NCBI GenBank assembly: GCA_025362495.1
Contig: JANYGI010000061.1
Location: 103,745 to 167,744 of the forward strand
DNA from: Byssovorax sp.
Lineage (GTDB): Bacteria > Myxococcota_A > Polyangia > Polyangiales > Polyangiaceae
Direction of reading: 5' to 3'
DNA length: 64,000 bases
Shown here: one piece after another, positions 17,847 through 29,060 of the stretch
Position numbering within the stretch: the stretch's first letter is position 1
Layout of the letters: each line of letters begins with the position of its first letter
Notes under the pieces: generated by a model
Seen by the model: the letters and a program-made list of their open reading frames with translations, nothing else
What the model was told of the DNA's origin: nothing
Databases searched by the model: none
Program-made: the position numbers and the translations under genes

Positions 17847-20800
17847 GTGTCGCAAGACCGCCTGTTCACTCTGGCGATGCTGAAACAGCTCGCCGCACCG
17901 TTCAGCATTCTCGCCCTGATCGGAGCCGCGACGGTGTCGTCCGCGGGCTGCGGCAGCACGCCGGATCCCACGGGCAGCGGCGGCGCAGGGGGCACTGCCG
18001 CCACCTCGACCACCACCGCGGCGTCCTCGACGACGACGGGCGGTGGCTGCGCGGTCCCCAGCGATTGCCCCGGGGTCGACACCGACTGCTCGAAGCGGAG
18101 CTGCTCGGCGGGCGTCTGTGGTGTCACGTTCACCGCGGCCGGCGCGGCGACCACCGATCAGACCGCGGGCGACTGCCAGCAGAGCGTCTGCGATGGCAAG
18201 GGCGCGACGACCACGCAGAACGACGACACCGACGTCCTCGACGACGGCAACGACTGCACCGACGACGTGTGCACCGCGGGCGCGCCGGAGAACAAGCCGA
18301 AGGCCTCGGGCGCGACGTGCGCGTCGAACGGCGGCAAGGTCTGCGACGGCGCGAGCGCGTGCGTGGAGTGCGTCGACGCGGCGGGCTGCGCGAGCGGCGT
18401 GTGCGCGAAGAACGCCTGCATCGCGGCCTCGTGCACCGACGAGGTCAAGAACAACACCGAGACCGACGTCGACTGCGGCGGCCCGGACTGTAACCCCTGC
18501 GCGGCCGGGAAGGCCTGCGCCGCGGGCACGGACTGCGTCGACACCATCTGCACGGCCGGCATCTGCGCCGCGGCGACGTGCAGCGACGCCGCGAAGAACG
18601 GCGCCGAGACCGACGTCGACTGCGGCGGTGGCATTTGCAAGGGCTGCGGCCCGACGCTCGGGTGCAAGATCGACGGCGACTGCGTCGGCGGCTCGTGCTC
18701 CGGCACGATCTGCCTCCCGACCTGCACCGACAAGGTGAAGAACAGCGGCGAGACCGACGTCGACTGCGGCGGCCCGACCTGCACCGTGTGCGTGGACGGG
18801 AAGGCCTGCGCGGCGGCCGCGGATTGCAAGAGCAAGGTCTGCACGGCGGGCGTGTGCGTCGCCCCGAGCTGCACCGACGGCGTGCAGAACGGGACCGAGT
18901 CGGACAAGGACTGCGGCGGCCTCTGCGGCCCCTGTAACCCGACGCAGATGTGCACCAAGGGCGCCGACTGCGCGACCGGCGTGTGCACCGGCAACGTGTG
19001 CCAGGGCGCGGTCTGCAACGACAACACCAAGAACGGCAGCGAGACCGACGTCGACTGCGGCGGGATGTGCGCGACGAAGTGCGGCACGAGCAAGGCGTGC
19101 CTCGTGGCCGGCGACTGCGTGAGCCAGGTCTGCGCCGGCGGCGTCTGCCAGGCGGCGATCTGCGGCGACGGCGTGAAGAACGGCACCGAGGCCTGCGACG
19201 ACGGTAACCCCGTGAGCGGCGATGGCTGCTCGTCGGGGTGCGCGGTCGAGGCGGGCTTCACCTGCGCCGGCTCCACCCCGACGGTCTGCTCCGCGATCTG
19301 CGGCGACGGCGTCAAGGTCGCCGGCGAGCAGTGCGACGACGGCAACGCGACGACGGGCGACGGCTGCTCGGCGGTCTGCGTGGTCGAGCAAGGCTTCACC
19401 TGCGGCGGCGCGCCCAGCGTCTGCACGACGACGTGCGGTGACGGCTTCAAGGCCGGCGCCGAGGCCTGCGACGACGGCAACGGCATCCCCAGCGACGGCT
19501 GCACGGCGTGCGTCGTCAACGCCGGCTTCACCTGCACTGGCTCGGCGCCGAGCGTCTGCACGGCGATCTGCGGCGACGGCATCAAGGCCGGCGCCGAGGG
19601 CTGCGACGACGGCAACACCGTCAACGGCGACGGCTGCTCGGCGACCTGCACCGTGCAGGCCGGCTACGCCTGCAACGGCGCGACGCCGAGCGTCTGCACG
19701 ACGATCTGCGGCGACGGCGTCATCGCCGGCAGCGAGGCCTGCGACGACGGCAACATCGCCAACGGCGACTGCTGCTCGTCGAGCTGTCACGTCGAGGCGG
19801 GCTGCGAGGTCGAGGCGAACAGCACCATCCCGACCACCAACGTGCTCTCGGCCGTGGCGATCAACAACAAGGTCAACGGGTTCATCAACCCGAGCGGCGA
19901 CAAGGACTACTTCTCGTTCGCCGTCCCCGCGAACGCGACGGCCGTGCTCACCGCGCAGACCATCGACAACTTCCTCGGCATCACCTGCGCGTCGAACAAC
20001 ATCGACACTGTCGTGACGCTGTTCGACTCGTCGACGCCGGCGGTCTCGCTCGTCAGCAACGACGACTTCGGCGGCAACCACTGCTCGAAGATCGTCTCGA
20101 GCACGCTCAACCCCGGCACGTACTTCATCGAGGTCCGCGCCTACACGTTCGCGAGCCCCGCGACGTTCGCGTACACGCTCCAGACGAGCATCGCGCTGAA
20201 GATCTGCGGCAACGGCATCATCGAGGCGCCCGAGCAGTGCGACGGCGGCCCCACGTGCGCCGCGGACTGCACGCTGATCCCCGTCTGCGGTGACGGCACC
20301 ATCAGCGGCACCGAGATCTGCGACGACGGCAACAGCGTCAACGGCGACGGCTGCAGCAGCGCCTGCGCGCTCGAGGGCGGCCAGAACGAGGTCGAGCCCA
20401 ACGGCACCCTCGCGCTCGCCGATGCCCGCGCGCTCGACGCGACGCCGACGGTGTTCGCCGGCAGCAACACCCTGCTCGCCTCGATCGGCAAGGTCGGCGA
20501 CAAGGATGTCTTCAAGGTCACCGTCGCCACCGCCGGCGTCGTGCGCTTCGAGACGTTCGAGACCGCGGCGCTCGACTGCCTCACGATCGCGACGAGGCTG
20601 ACGCTGCTCGGCAGCGGCGGGACGACGCTCTACACGGACACGACGACGGGCATCAAGAGCTGCTCGGCGATCGACGCCTACCTCGCCGCGGGCACCTACT
20701 ACATCCAGGCCGAGCAGGCCGCGGGCACGCTGACGATCCCGAAGTACCTGCTCCAGGTGAAGTTCGAGGGCAACGGCGGCAGCGAGATCGAGCCGAACGA

Positions 20801-21194
20801 CTCGCCCGCGACGGCGACCGCGGTGGCGGGCGTGGACACCTTCGTCCTCGCCGCGCACCCGCTCGCGACCGACGATGATTTCTACGCGATCACCGTGCCG
20901 GCCGGCATGTCGATCCGCGCCGAGGTCGTCGAGGGCGATCTGACCACGACCTGCGAGTCGGACGGCATCGACAGCAAGCTGACGCTGTACGACGCCGCGA
21001 TGACGTCGCTGGCGACGGACGACGACAGCGGCCGCGGGTTCTGCTCGCTGATCGACGGCACCGGCGCGACGCCCGCGTACACCGGCGCGCACAACCTGGC
21101 GGCCGGGACGTACTACCTGAAGGTGACGCCGTCGGACCTCGTCTCGCCCCCCGCGGACGTCTTCAATTACCGCCTCGTCGTCACGGTGCGCTGA
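17847..21194 (+). CDS. Large Cys-rich lipoprotein: disulfide repeats plus PPC domains
   Basis: 1115 aa. A signal segment ends in TVSSAGCGS (lipobox), then comes a Thr/Ser/Ala-rich tether and an N-terminal Cys module also seen in the 1094-aa and 2167-aa proteins. Residues about 190-430 hold five [12 protein letters not shown] units and 435-650 hold five 'E.CDDGN..NGDGC' myxococcal disulfide repeats; a sixth lies between the first two PPC domains. Three PPC-type beta-sandwiches (about 653-780, 848-970, 978-1114), each entered by an 'E.EPN' or similar segment, complete it. Likely displayed outside the outer membrane. The GTG start is supported by GAGG 5 bp upstream and by the same start context in the next gene. 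Confidence 0.9.
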   Translation: MSQDRLFTLAMLKQLAAPFSILALIGAATVSSAGCGSTPDPTGSGGAGGTAATSTTTAASSTTTGGGCAVPSDCPGVDTDCSKRSCSAGVCGVTFTAAGAATTDQTAGDCQQSVCDGKGATTTQNDDTDVLDDGNDCTDDVCTAGAPENKPKASGATCASNGGKVCDGASACVECVDAAGCASGVCAKNACIAASCTDEVKNNTETDVDCGGPDCNPCAAGKACAAGTDCVDTICTAGICAAATCSDAAKNGAETDVDCGGGICKGCGPTLGCKIDGDCVGGSCSGTICLPTCTDKVKNSGETDVDCGGPTCTVCVDGKACAAAADCKSKVCTAGVCVAPSCTDGVQNGTESDKDCGGLCGPCNPTQMCTKGADCATGVCTGNVCQGAVCNDNTKNGSETDVDCGGMCATKCGTSKACLVAGDCVSQVCAGGVCQAAICGDGVKNGTEACDDGNPVSGDGCSSGCAVEAGFTCAGSTPTVCSAICGDGVKVAGEQCDDGNATTGDGCSAVCVVEQGFTCGGAPSVCTTTCGDGFKAGAEACDDGNGIPSDGCTACVVNAGFTCTGSAPSVCTAICGDGIKAGAEGCDDGNTVNGDGCSATCTVQAGYACNGATPSVCTTICGDGVIAGSEACDDGNIANGDCCSSSCHVEAGCEVEANSTIPTTNVLSAVAINNKVNGFINPSGDKDYFSFAVPANATAVLTAQTIDNFLGITCASNNIDTVVTLFDSSTPAVSLVSNDDFGGNHCSKIVSSTLNPGTYFIEVRAYTFASPATFAYTLQTSIALKICGNGIIEAPEQCDGGPTCAADCTLIPVCGDGTISGTEICDDGNSVNGDGCSSACALEGGQNEVEPNGTLALADARALDATPTVFAGSNTLLASIGKVGDKDVFKVTVATAGVVRFETFETAALDCLTIATRLTLLGSGGTTLYTDTTTGIKSCSAIDAYLAAGTYYIQAEQAAGTLTIPKYLLQVKFEGNGGSEIEPNDSPATATAVAGVDTFVLAAHPLATDDDFYAITVPAGMSIRAEVVEGDLTTTCESDGIDSKLTLYDAAMTSLATDDDSGRGFCSLIDGTGATPAYTGAHNLAAGTYYLKVTPSDLVSPPADVFNYRLVVTVR

Positions 21195-21487
21195 GACGAC
21201 AGCCCTCGCTCCTCTGCGGCGATCGTGCTGCGGAGGGGCGACCTCTCCCTCCCCAGATCCACTTCATTTCAAGGCGATCCAGCTCGATCTGGGTCGCCGC
21301 TTCGGCGTGTCCGCGCGGCGCGATATAGCGCGCGCCGCGCCGAAACGGCGGTCGATGCTTGACGTTCGGCGCGGAATTGGATTCCCTGAAAGAATTCTAC
21401 ACGCCTGTGCCCGGCCGTCCGGGCTGGGTAGTGCGCGTCGATGTCTTCAACCACCCGGTGTTTCGCTGGGTTGAATCGAGGTCTCGT

Positions 21488-24400
21488 GTGTCCCACGAAC
21501 GCCTGAACAGATCCTTGTTAAAGAAACTGATGGCGCCGTTGACGGCGCTGCTGGTCATGGGCGCCGGGGCCGCGAGCACGGGCGGCTGCGAGCTGATCAC
21601 CACCGTCGATCGCAGCAAGATCGGAGAGGGTGGGCACGGGGGCGGTTCGACGGCGACGGGCACCTCGGCGGCGAGCTCCACCGCCGCGGGGACGGGCGGC
21701 GCAGGCGGCGCGACGACGGGGACGGGCGGCGCGACGACGGGCACCGGCGGCGCGGGCGGAGGGACCTCGACCAGCACGGGCACCGGCACGAGCACGGCCT
21801 CGTCGTCGAGCAGCGGCGCCGGCGGCGGCGGCGGCTGCACGACGGCGGCGGACTGCCCCGGGACCACCACCGAGTGCCAGACGGTCACCTGCACGGGCAC
21901 GGTGTGCGGCCTCGATTTCACGGCGAACGGCACGCCGCTGGCGATGCAGCTCGTCGGCGATTGCAAGACGGCCGTGTGCGACGGCGCCGGCGCGTCGACG
22001 ACGATCAACGCGGCCGATCCCCTAGATGACGGTAACCCCTGCACCGACGATCTCTGCACCGCGGGCGCGCCCACGAACGTGCCGACGGCCTCGGGTACGG
22101 CGTGCACCAACGGCACCACCGGCAAGCTCTGCGACGGTAGCGGCGCCTGCGTCGAGTGCCTGGTCGGCGCCGACTGCGCGAGCCTGAATTGCCAGGCGAA
22201 CAAGTGCGTCCCGCAGAGCTGCACCGACGCCGTGAAGAACGGGACGGAGACGGACGTCGACTGCGGCGGGTCGTGCGCTCCCTGCGTGACTGGCAAGGTC
22301 TGCGCGCTCGGTACGGACTGCGTGAGCAGCATCTGCACCGGCGGCTTCTGCGCGGCGCCGGTCTGCAACGATCTGCTCAAGAACGGGACGGAGACCGATA
22401 TCGACTGCGGCGGCGCGGCCTGCCCGAAGTGCGCGGCCGGTCAGACCTGCGCCGTCGGCACCGACTGCAAGGGCGGCCAGTGCTCCGGCAGCGTCTGCCT
22501 CGCGACCTGCAGCGACACGGTGAAGAACGGCGGCGAGACCGACATCGATTGCGGCGGCCCGACCTGCACGAAGTGCGTGACGGGCAAGGCCTGCGGCGCG
22601 GGCTCGGACTGCGCGAGCGGCGTCTGCACCGGCGGCGTGTGCAAGTCCGCGACCTGCACCGACTCGGTGAAGAACGGGACCGAGACCGACATCGACTGCG
22701 GCGGCGCGAGCTGCGTGCCCTGCGCGGCGAACAAGCTCTGCGCGGTGGCCGGCGACTGCTCGAGCCACGTGTGCACGGGCGGCATCTGCCAGAGCCCGAG
22801 CTGCACCGATCTCAACAAGAACGGCGCCGAAACCGACATCGACTGCGGCGGCGGCACCTGCGGCCCCTGCGGCGCGGGCAAGGTCTGCGGCCAGGCCTCG
22901 GACTGCACGACCAACGTGTGCCTCGGCAACATCTGCAAGACGGCGACGTGCGGTGACGGCACCGTCAACGGCACCGAGGCTTGCGACGACGGCAACATCG
23001 TCAACGGCGACGGCTGCTCGTCGACCTGTACCGTGCAGACGGGCTACACCTGCTCGGGCTCGCCCAGCGTCTGCGTGACGACCTGCGGCGACGGCAAGAA
23101 GGCCGGCCTCGAGGCCTGCGACGACGGCAACACCGTCAACGGCGACGGCTGCTCGTCGACGTGCACCGTGCAGGCGGGCTTCACCTGCACCGGCGCGTCG
23201 CCCAGCGTCTGCACGACGACGTGCGGCGACGGCCTCAAGGTCGGCGCCGAGGCCTGCGACGACGGCAACACGACGCCCGGCGACGGCTGCTCGGCGACCT
23301 GCACCGTGCAGGCCGGCTACGCGTGCGCCGGCTCGCCGAGCGTCTGCGCCCCGATCTGCGGCGACGGGATCAAGGCCGGCGCCGAGGCCTGCGACGACGG
23401 CAACACCGTCAACGGTGACGGCTGCTCGGCGACCTGCACCGTGCAGACCGGCTACACCTGCACCGGCGCGCCGAGCGTCTGCGTGACGACCTGCGGTGAC
23501 GGCGTCCAGGCCGGCGCCGAGGCCTGCGACGACGGCAACCTCCTGAACAACGACGGCTGCTCGTCGACCTGCACCGTGCAGGCGGGCTTCACCTGCACCG
23601 GCACGACGCCCACCACCTGCACCGCGATCTGCGGCGACGGCCTCAAGCTTGGCACCGAGCAGTGCGACGACGGCAACACGACGGCCGGCGACGGCTGCTC
23701 GGCGACCTGCACCGTGCAGACCGGCTACACCTGCTCTGGCGCTCCCAGCACCTGCGCGCCGATCTGCGGTGACGGCCTGAAGAACGGCGCCGAGGCCTGC
23801 GACGACGGCAACACGGCCACCAACGACGGCTGCTCGGCGACCTGCACGCTGGAGACGGGCTTCACCTGCAACGCGGGCCAGCCGACGGTCTGCAGCGCGA
23901 TCTGCGGCGACGGCCTCAAGGTCGGCACCGAGCCCTGCGACGACGGCAATCTGAGCAACGGCGACGGCTGCAACGGCACCTGCGGCGTCGAGCCGGGCTA
24001 CACCTGCGTCGGTCAGCCGAGCGTCTGCTCGGCGGGCTGCGGCGACGGGATCAAGACCGGCAGCGAGCAGTGCGACGACGGCAACCTGAGCAACGGCGAC
24101 GGCTGCAACGCGGCCTGCGTCACCGAGGCGGGCTACACCTGCGCGGGCTCCCCCAGCACCTGCAGCACCACCTGCGGCGACGGCATCAAGACCGGCAGCG
24201 AGCAGTGCGACGACGGCAACACGGCGAACGGCGACGGCTGCTCGTCGGCGTGCACCGTGCAAACGGGCTACGTCTGCGCGGGCAGCACGCCCAGCGTCTG
24301 CTCGACGGTCTGCGGCGACGGCATCAAGGCCGGCGGCGAGGCGTGCGACGACGGCAACACCGTCAACACCGACGGCTGCAGCGCGGTCTGCACCGTGCAG

Positions 24401-27400
24401 GCCGGCTACGTCTGCCTCGGCGCGCCCAGCACCTGCGCGACGGTCTGCGGCGACGGCATCGTGGCCGGCGCCGAGATGTGCGACGACGCCAACGTGACGA
24501 ACGGCGACGGCTGCTCGTCGGTCTGCGCGACCGAGGGCGGCTTCACCTGCTCCGGCGCGCCCAGCGTCTGCAACGGCATCTGCGGCGACGGGCTGCGGCT
24601 CGGCGCCGAGACCTGCGACGACGGCAACACGACGAACGGCGACGGCTGCTCGTCGACCTGCGCCGTGCAGGCAGGCTACACCTGCACCACGGCGACGCCC
24701 AACGTCTGCGCGACGACCTGCGGTGACGGCATCAAGGCCGGCGCCGAGGCCTGCGACGACGGCAACACCGTGGCCGGTGACGGCTGCTCCGCCACCTGCA
24801 CCGTGCAGGCGGGCTACACCTGCACCGGTACGACGCCCAGCGTCTGCACGGCCATCTGCGGCGACGGCATCAAGACCGGCGCCGAGGCCTGCGACGACGG
24901 CAACACCGTCAACGGCGACTGCTGCAACTCCGCTTGCCAGATCGAAGCCGGCTGCGAGATCGAGCCGAACAACCTCTGCAGCACGGCCAACCCGCTCCCG
25001 CTGACCGGCTCGCCGGCCACCGGCACCGTCAACGGCAGCATCAAGCCGATCGCGGACGCCGACTGGTACTCGTTCGTGCTGACGACCCCGTCGAGCGTAC
25101 GGGTCGAGACCTTCATCGGCGGCGCCGGGCTGTGCACCGCCGCCACCGGCTCGTCCGATGCGCAGCTCGATCTCATCGCCGCGGACTGCGCCACCGTGGT
25201 CAGCACCGACGACGACAACGGCCCCGGCCTGTGTCCGCTCATCGATCCGACCTCGGCGACGTACGCGTCGGCGCGCGCCCTCGCGGCGGGCACGTACTAC
25301 GTCAAGATGTACAAGCACGGCAACGACGCGCTGATCACGGCCTACCAGCTCAAGGTCAGCGTCGTCTCGACATGCGGCAACGGCGTCATCGAGGCCAGCG
25401 AGACCTGCGATCAGGGCGGCGGCAACCTCGCCAACGGCGACGGCTGCTCGTCCACCTGCCAGACCGAGACGACGTACACGTGCACGGGCGCGCCCAGCGT
25501 CTGCACGACGACGTGCGGCAACGGTGTCCTCGACGCCGGTGAGCAGTGCGATCAGGGCGGCGGCAACGTCGCCAACGGCGACGGCTGCTCGTCGATCTGC
25601 CAGACCGAGCCGGGCTACCTCTGCGCGGGTACGCCCAGCGTCTGCACCTTCGTGTGCGGCAACGGCGTGCTCAACGCGGGCGAGCAGTGCGACGACGGCA
25701 ACGTGGTGAGCGGCGACGGCTGCACGAGCCTCTGCAAGCTCGAGGCGGCGCCGGAGACCGAGGCCAACAACACCTGCGTGACGGCCAACGGCCTCTACGC
25801 GCTGGGCGCCGCCACGGGCTCGGGCAAGCTGGTCAGTGGCACCCTGAGCAGCCTCAGCGATCAGGACTGGTTCGGGTTCACCGTGCCGACCTACGCCGAC
25901 GTCCGGTTCGAGACGTTCGACTCCACCGGACCGGGGAGCTGCTCGCCGCTCGCCATCGACACCGAGATCCAGGTGTTCAAGGCGAACTGCACGACGAGCC
26001 AGACGATCCTGCAGGACCAGGGCGGCATCGGGAACTGCTCGAAGCTCGATCCGAGCGTGTTCACCACGGTCCAGCACCTGGCGCCCGGGAACTACTTCGT
26101 GAACGTCATCCCGTGGTCCTCCGCGACCACGCCGTTCAACTACACCCTCAACGTCACCATGGTGACGTCGTGCGGTAACGGCATCAAAGAGGGCTCCGAG
26201 CAGTGCGACGGCGGCCCGACGTGCGCCGCGGACTGCACGCTGCTCGCGGTGTGCGGCGACGGCGTCAGGTCGACGGGTGAGGCCTGCGACGACGGCAACA
26301 CGACGAACGGCGATGGCTGCTCGTCGACCTGCACCGTGCAGGCGGGCTTCACCTGCAACACGGCCTCGCCCAACGTCTGCACCGCGATCTGCGGTGACGG
26401 CCTCAAGCTCGGCGCCGAGACCTGCGACGACGGCAACACCGTCAACACCGACGGTTGCTCGTCGACCTGCCAGGTGCAGCCTGGCTACACCTGCACCGGC
26501 GCCCCCAGCGTGTGCGCGGCGACGGCCTGCGGCGACGGCATCAAGGCCGGCACCGAGACCTGCGACGACGGCAACACCGTGTCCGGCGACGGCTGCAGCG
26601 CCACCTGCCAGCTGGAGACCGTTGCCGAGACGGAGGCGAACAACACCTGCGCGACGGCCAACGGGCCGTTCACGATCACGTCTGGTGCGACTGGCACGCT
26701 GATCACGGCCTCGATGACCCCGGCGACGGACGTGGACTGGTTCGTGTTCACGACGACGGGCTACGCAGACCTCGACTTCAGCACGTTCGACTCGACCGGC
26801 CCCGGGAGCTGCTCGCCGCTGGCGATCGACACGGTGGTTCAGCTCTTCAAGTCGGACTGCGTGACGACGTTCAGCGCCTCGCAGGACCAGGGCGGGGTCG
26901 GCAACTGTTCGGGGTTGAACCCGCTCAGCCAGGCGAGCATGAAGCACGTCCCGCCGGGGACCTACGCCCTCAAGGTGACGAACTTCGGAACGACCAACAC
27001 CTACAACTACATGGTGCGGGCGAAGTACGTCTCGCTCTGCGGCGACGGCGTCGTCGAGGGCTCCGAGCAGTGCGACGGCGGCGCCGCCTGCAACACGAGC
27101 TGCCAGTGGACGACGGTGGCCGAGGTCGAGCCGAACGACACGACCGCCCAGGCCGACGCCGCCGCTGCCAGCAATCCGCTGCTCCTCGTCGACGGTAATC
27201 GGAACATCACCGGTGGCATCAGCGCCGCCGCCGACAAGGACGTCTTCAAGCTCGTCGTCGCGGCGAACAACACCGTCGTGCGCCTCGACACGTTCGACTC
27301 GAGCGGCGTCGACTGCCGCACCGCGGCCCCGTTCAGCATGGCGGGCCACGCGGTGCGCATCCTGAACAGCGCCGGGACCACGATCGTGACCGATTTCGAG

Positions 27401-27991
27401 AGCTCGACCGCGACCGGCTACGTCGCGGCGAACAACGGGTTCCAGTCCGGCATCGGCGTCTGCGCGGCGCTGGCGTACCGGCTCGACGCGGGCACGTACT
27501 ACATCCAGGTCGATAAAACCGCGGCCCTCGCCGCCTACTTCCTCGAGGTGCGCTTCCAGACTGCCCTCGGCAGCGAGGTCGAGCCCAACGACCTGGTCAG
27601 CACCGCCACCCCGGCGCCCGGGCGCGACACCCAGATCCTGGGCGACCACCAGACGCCGACGGACACCGACTTCTACGCGGTCCCCGTGCCCGCGGGAGGC
27701 TCGATCCGCGCCGAGACCATCGAAGGCGACGCCACCGAGACCTGCGAGAGCCTCGGTATCGACTCGTCGATCGCGCTCTTCAACCCGGCCGGTACGCTGA
27801 TCAGCACGACCGGCGGTGACGTCGGTCGCGGCGCCTGCTCGCAGTTCGACGGCACCGGCTTCTCGCCGCTGAACTCGTTCGCTCACAACCTCGCGGCGGG
27901 CACCTATTACATCCGGATCACCTCGCCCACGACGACCGCGGTGAACGCCAACCAGTTCAACTACCGACTGGTCGTGGACGTCAGCCTCTGA
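21488..27991 (+). CDS. Giant Cys-rich lipoprotein: about 21 disulfide repeats and five PPC domains
   Basis: 2167 aa, the largest protein in the window and a paralog of the preceding gene. A GTG start (MSHERLNRSLLKKLMAPL) with GAGG 6 bp upstream is followed by a signal segment and ASTGGCEL lipobox, then a Gly/Thr/Ser tether. Residues about 238-475 have five ETDxDCGG units. About 486-1155 have 15 tandem CDDGN/GDGC repeats, with six more farther on. PPC-type domains lie at about 1156-1292, 1422-1557, 1711-1848, 1876-2024 and 2028-2167. Repeated VEPN/D-x-D-W/F-F motifs and many paired Cys suggest a long, rigid disulfide-stapled stalk carrying beta-sandwich modules. An adhesion or matrix role is an inference. 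Confidence 0.9.
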   Translation: MSHERLNRSLLKKLMAPLTALLVMGAGAASTGGCELITTVDRSKIGEGGHGGGSTATGTSAASSTAAGTGGAGGATTGTGGATTGTGGAGGGTSTSTGTGTSTASSSSSGAGGGGGCTTAADCPGTTTECQTVTCTGTVCGLDFTANGTPLAMQLVGDCKTAVCDGAGASTTINAADPLDDGNPCTDDLCTAGAPTNVPTASGTACTNGTTGKLCDGSGACVECLVGADCASLNCQANKCVPQSCTDAVKNGTETDVDCGGSCAPCVTGKVCALGTDCVSSICTGGFCAAPVCNDLLKNGTETDIDCGGAACPKCAAGQTCAVGTDCKGGQCSGSVCLATCSDTVKNGGETDIDCGGPTCTKCVTGKACGAGSDCASGVCTGGVCKSATCTDSVKNGTETDIDCGGASCVPCAANKLCAVAGDCSSHVCTGGICQSPSCTDLNKNGAETDIDCGGGTCGPCGAGKVCGQASDCTTNVCLGNICKTATCGDGTVNGTEACDDGNIVNGDGCSSTCTVQTGYTCSGSPSVCVTTCGDGKKAGLEACDDGNTVNGDGCSSTCTVQAGFTCTGASPSVCTTTCGDGLKVGAEACDDGNTTPGDGCSATCTVQAGYACAGSPSVCAPICGDGIKAGAEACDDGNTVNGDGCSATCTVQTGYTCTGAPSVCVTTCGDGVQAGAEACDDGNLLNNDGCSSTCTVQAGFTCTGTTPTTCTAICGDGLKLGTEQCDDGNTTAGDGCSATCTVQTGYTCSGAPSTCAPICGDGLKNGAEACDDGNTATNDGCSATCTLETGFTCNAGQPTVCSAICGDGLKVGTEPCDDGNLSNGDGCNGTCGVEPGYTCVGQPSVCSAGCGDGIKTGSEQCDDGNLSNGDGCNAACVTEAGYTCAGSPSTCSTTCGDGIKTGSEQCDDGNTANGDGCSSACTVQTGYVCAGSTPSVCSTVCGDGIKAGGEACDDGNTVNTDGCSAVCTVQAGYVCLGAPSTCATVCGDGIVAGAEMCDDANVTNGDGCSSVCATEGGFTCSGAPSVCNGICGDGLRLGAETCDDGNTTNGDGCSSTCAVQAGYTCTTATPNVCATTCGDGIKAGAEACDDGNTVAGDGCSATCTVQAGYTCTGTTPSVCTAICGDGIKTGAEACDDGNTVNGDCCNSACQIEAGCEIEPNNLCSTANPLPLTGSPATGTVNGSIKPIADADWYSFVLTTPSSVRVETFIGGAGLCTAATGSSDAQLDLIAADCATVVSTDDDNGPGLCPLIDPTSATYASARALAAGTYYVKMYKHGNDALITAYQLKVSVVSTCGNGVIEASETCDQGGGNLANGDGCSSTCQTETTYTCTGAPSVCTTTCGNGVLDAGEQCDQGGGNVANGDGCSSICQTEPGYLCAGTPSVCTFVCGNGVLNAGEQCDDGNVVSGDGCTSLCKLEAAPETEANNTCVTANGLYALGAATGSGKLVSGTLSSLSDQDWFGFTVPTYADVRFETFDSTGPGSCSPLAIDTEIQVFKANCTTSQTILQDQGGIGNCSKLDPSVFTTVQHLAPGNYFVNVIPWSSATTPFNYTLNVTMVTSCGNGIKEGSEQCDGGPTCAADCTLLAVCGDGVRSTGEACDDGNTTNGDGCSSTCTVQAGFTCNTASPNVCTAICGDGLKLGAETCDDGNTVNTDGCSSTCQVQPGYTCTGAPSVCAATACGDGIKAGTETCDDGNTVSGDGCSATCQLETVAETEANNTCATANGPFTITSGATGTLITASMTPATDVDWFVFTTTGYADLDFSTFDSTGPGSCSPLAIDTVVQLFKSDCVTTFSASQDQGGVGNCSGLNPLSQASMKHVPPGTYALKVTNFGTTNTYNYMVRAKYVSLCGDGVVEGSEQCDGGAACNTSCQWTTVAEVEPNDTTAQADAAAASNPLLLVDGNRNITGGISAAADKDVFKLVVAANNTVVRLDTFDSSGVDCRTAAPFSMAGHAVRILNSAGTTIVTDFESSTATGYVAANNGFQSGIGVCAALAYRLDAGTYYIQVDKTAALAAYFLEVRFQTALGSEVEPNDLVSTATPAPGRDTQILGDHQTPTDTDFYAVPVPAGGSIRAETIEGDATETCESLGIDSSIALFNPAGTLISTTGGDVGRGACSQFDGTGFSPLNSFAHNLAAGTYYIRITSPTTTAVNANQFNYRLVVDVSL

Positions 27992-27998
27992 CCGCCTC

Positions 27999-28027
27999 GC
28001 CGGGCGGCCCCTCGCGGGTCGCCCGGC
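27999..28027 (+). terminator. Rho-independent terminator after the 2167-aa gene
   Basis: GCCGGGCG at 27999-28006 pairs perfectly with CGCCCGGC at 28020-28027; the loop itself contains a short CCC/GGG stem. It is followed by TTCTTCTCC. It starts 8 bp after the stop codon. Confidence 0.75.
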
Positions 28028-28263
28028 TTCTTCTCCCTCCCCAGCACACGACACCCACGCTTCCGCCCGCACCTATCCGCGGGCGAAGGCGCCTGTGGCC
28101 CCGCGTCGGGCGCCCGTCATCGCGTCACGCCTGTGCTCCCTCGTATCCGCTTGATTCAACCGCGCCCCTCGTGCTCGTATCCCCACGAGAGCACCGGGGG
28201 GACGCGGGACACGCTGACGCGCCTCGCGTCGTCCCCCATCCACGCAGGGAGGAACGAGACAGC

Positions 28264-29034
28264 ATGGCAGCGAAGCAGGTCACCGATCGCGAGAAGAGCG
28301 CACACGCCGTGGTTGCCGCCGGGCAAACGCACGCCGAGGCTACCGGAGCCGCGGTGGGCGAGCTCCTGAAACCGCACCTCGGCAAGGGCGAGTCACTCCC
28401 GGACATCGGACTCGTGATGATCCTCGTCGCCCGCGCGCTCGAGGCGGCCAAGACCAGGATGGTCGAGGCCGACGCCGCGCACGAGGCCGAGCTCGGCGAC
28501 GACGACGCCATTCGCCGGGCGCGCGACGAGGCCGCCACAGCGCTCTCCGACAGGCTGGTCGAGCTCCGCGAGGTCATCGTCGGTGTCTATGGCAGCGCCA
28601 CCGCCGGCGCCGTGTTCCCGGGCCCGGCTCCCCAGGATCCGGTCGTGCTGTCGCGTTTTGCAGGCGAGGTGGGCGCGCAGCTCGAGCGGGTGAAGCTCCC
28701 GGCCCCGCGGCTCAAAGGGGCCAAGCTCGATCTCGCGGAGACGGCGGCAGATCTGCGCGATCTGCGCGCGGCGCTCGACGCGAAGATCAAGGACGTCGCC
28801 CGGGAGGTCCGTGAAGCGCAAGCCACGCTCGCCGGGAAAACCCAGGCGCTCGCCGCGTACGATGAGCTGTTTGGCGGCGGAGCCACGATCCTGACGGGCC
28901 TCTTGCGGATGGCCGGCAAGGCGGATCTCGCGGCCAAGGTGAAGCCGTCGACGCGGCGGCCGGGGCAGACGGCGAGCGACGCGGGGGACCCGGGGGCGGC
29001 GGCAGCGCCGACGGCGGGCACCGGCGACAAGTAA
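28264..29034 (+). CDS. Helical protein of unknown function
   Basis: 256 aa, soluble, no signal peptide. Mostly long amphipathic helices rich in Ala, Glu, Lys and Arg (for example LSDRLVELREVIVGVYG and AETAADLRDLRAALDAK), with coiled-coil character around residues 160-205, and a low-complexity Ala/Gly/Thr tail. No catalytic motif or named family was recognised. The ATG at 28264 follows GGGAGG at a rather long spacing. It is isolated downstream of the terminator of the giant lipoprotein gene. Possibly a structural or cytoskeleton-like protein, but that is speculation. Confidence 0.7.
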   Translation: MAAKQVTDREKSAHAVVAAGQTHAEATGAAVGELLKPHLGKGESLPDIGLVMILVARALEAAKTRMVEADAAHEAELGDDDAIRRARDEAATALSDRLVELREVIVGVYGSATAGAVFPGPAPQDPVVLSRFAGEVGAQLERVKLPAPRLKGAKLDLAETAADLRDLRAALDAKIKDVAREVREAQATLAGKTQALAAYDELFGGGATILTGLLRMAGKADLAAKVKPSTRRPGQTASDAGDPGAAAAPTAGTGDK

Positions 29035-29060
29035 GGGGCGGGGAGGGCGCCCGGGGGCGC

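Noticed and set aside
21828..24960. CRISPR-like regular repeats
   Set aside because: The units have no unique spacers; they are in-frame protein repeats of the giant lipoprotein.
22022..28072. Minus-strand open frame of 2016 codons opposite the giant repeat protein
   Set aside because: The same effect: high GC removes stops, and the Val/Ala/Arg-rich product simply mirrors the sense repeats.
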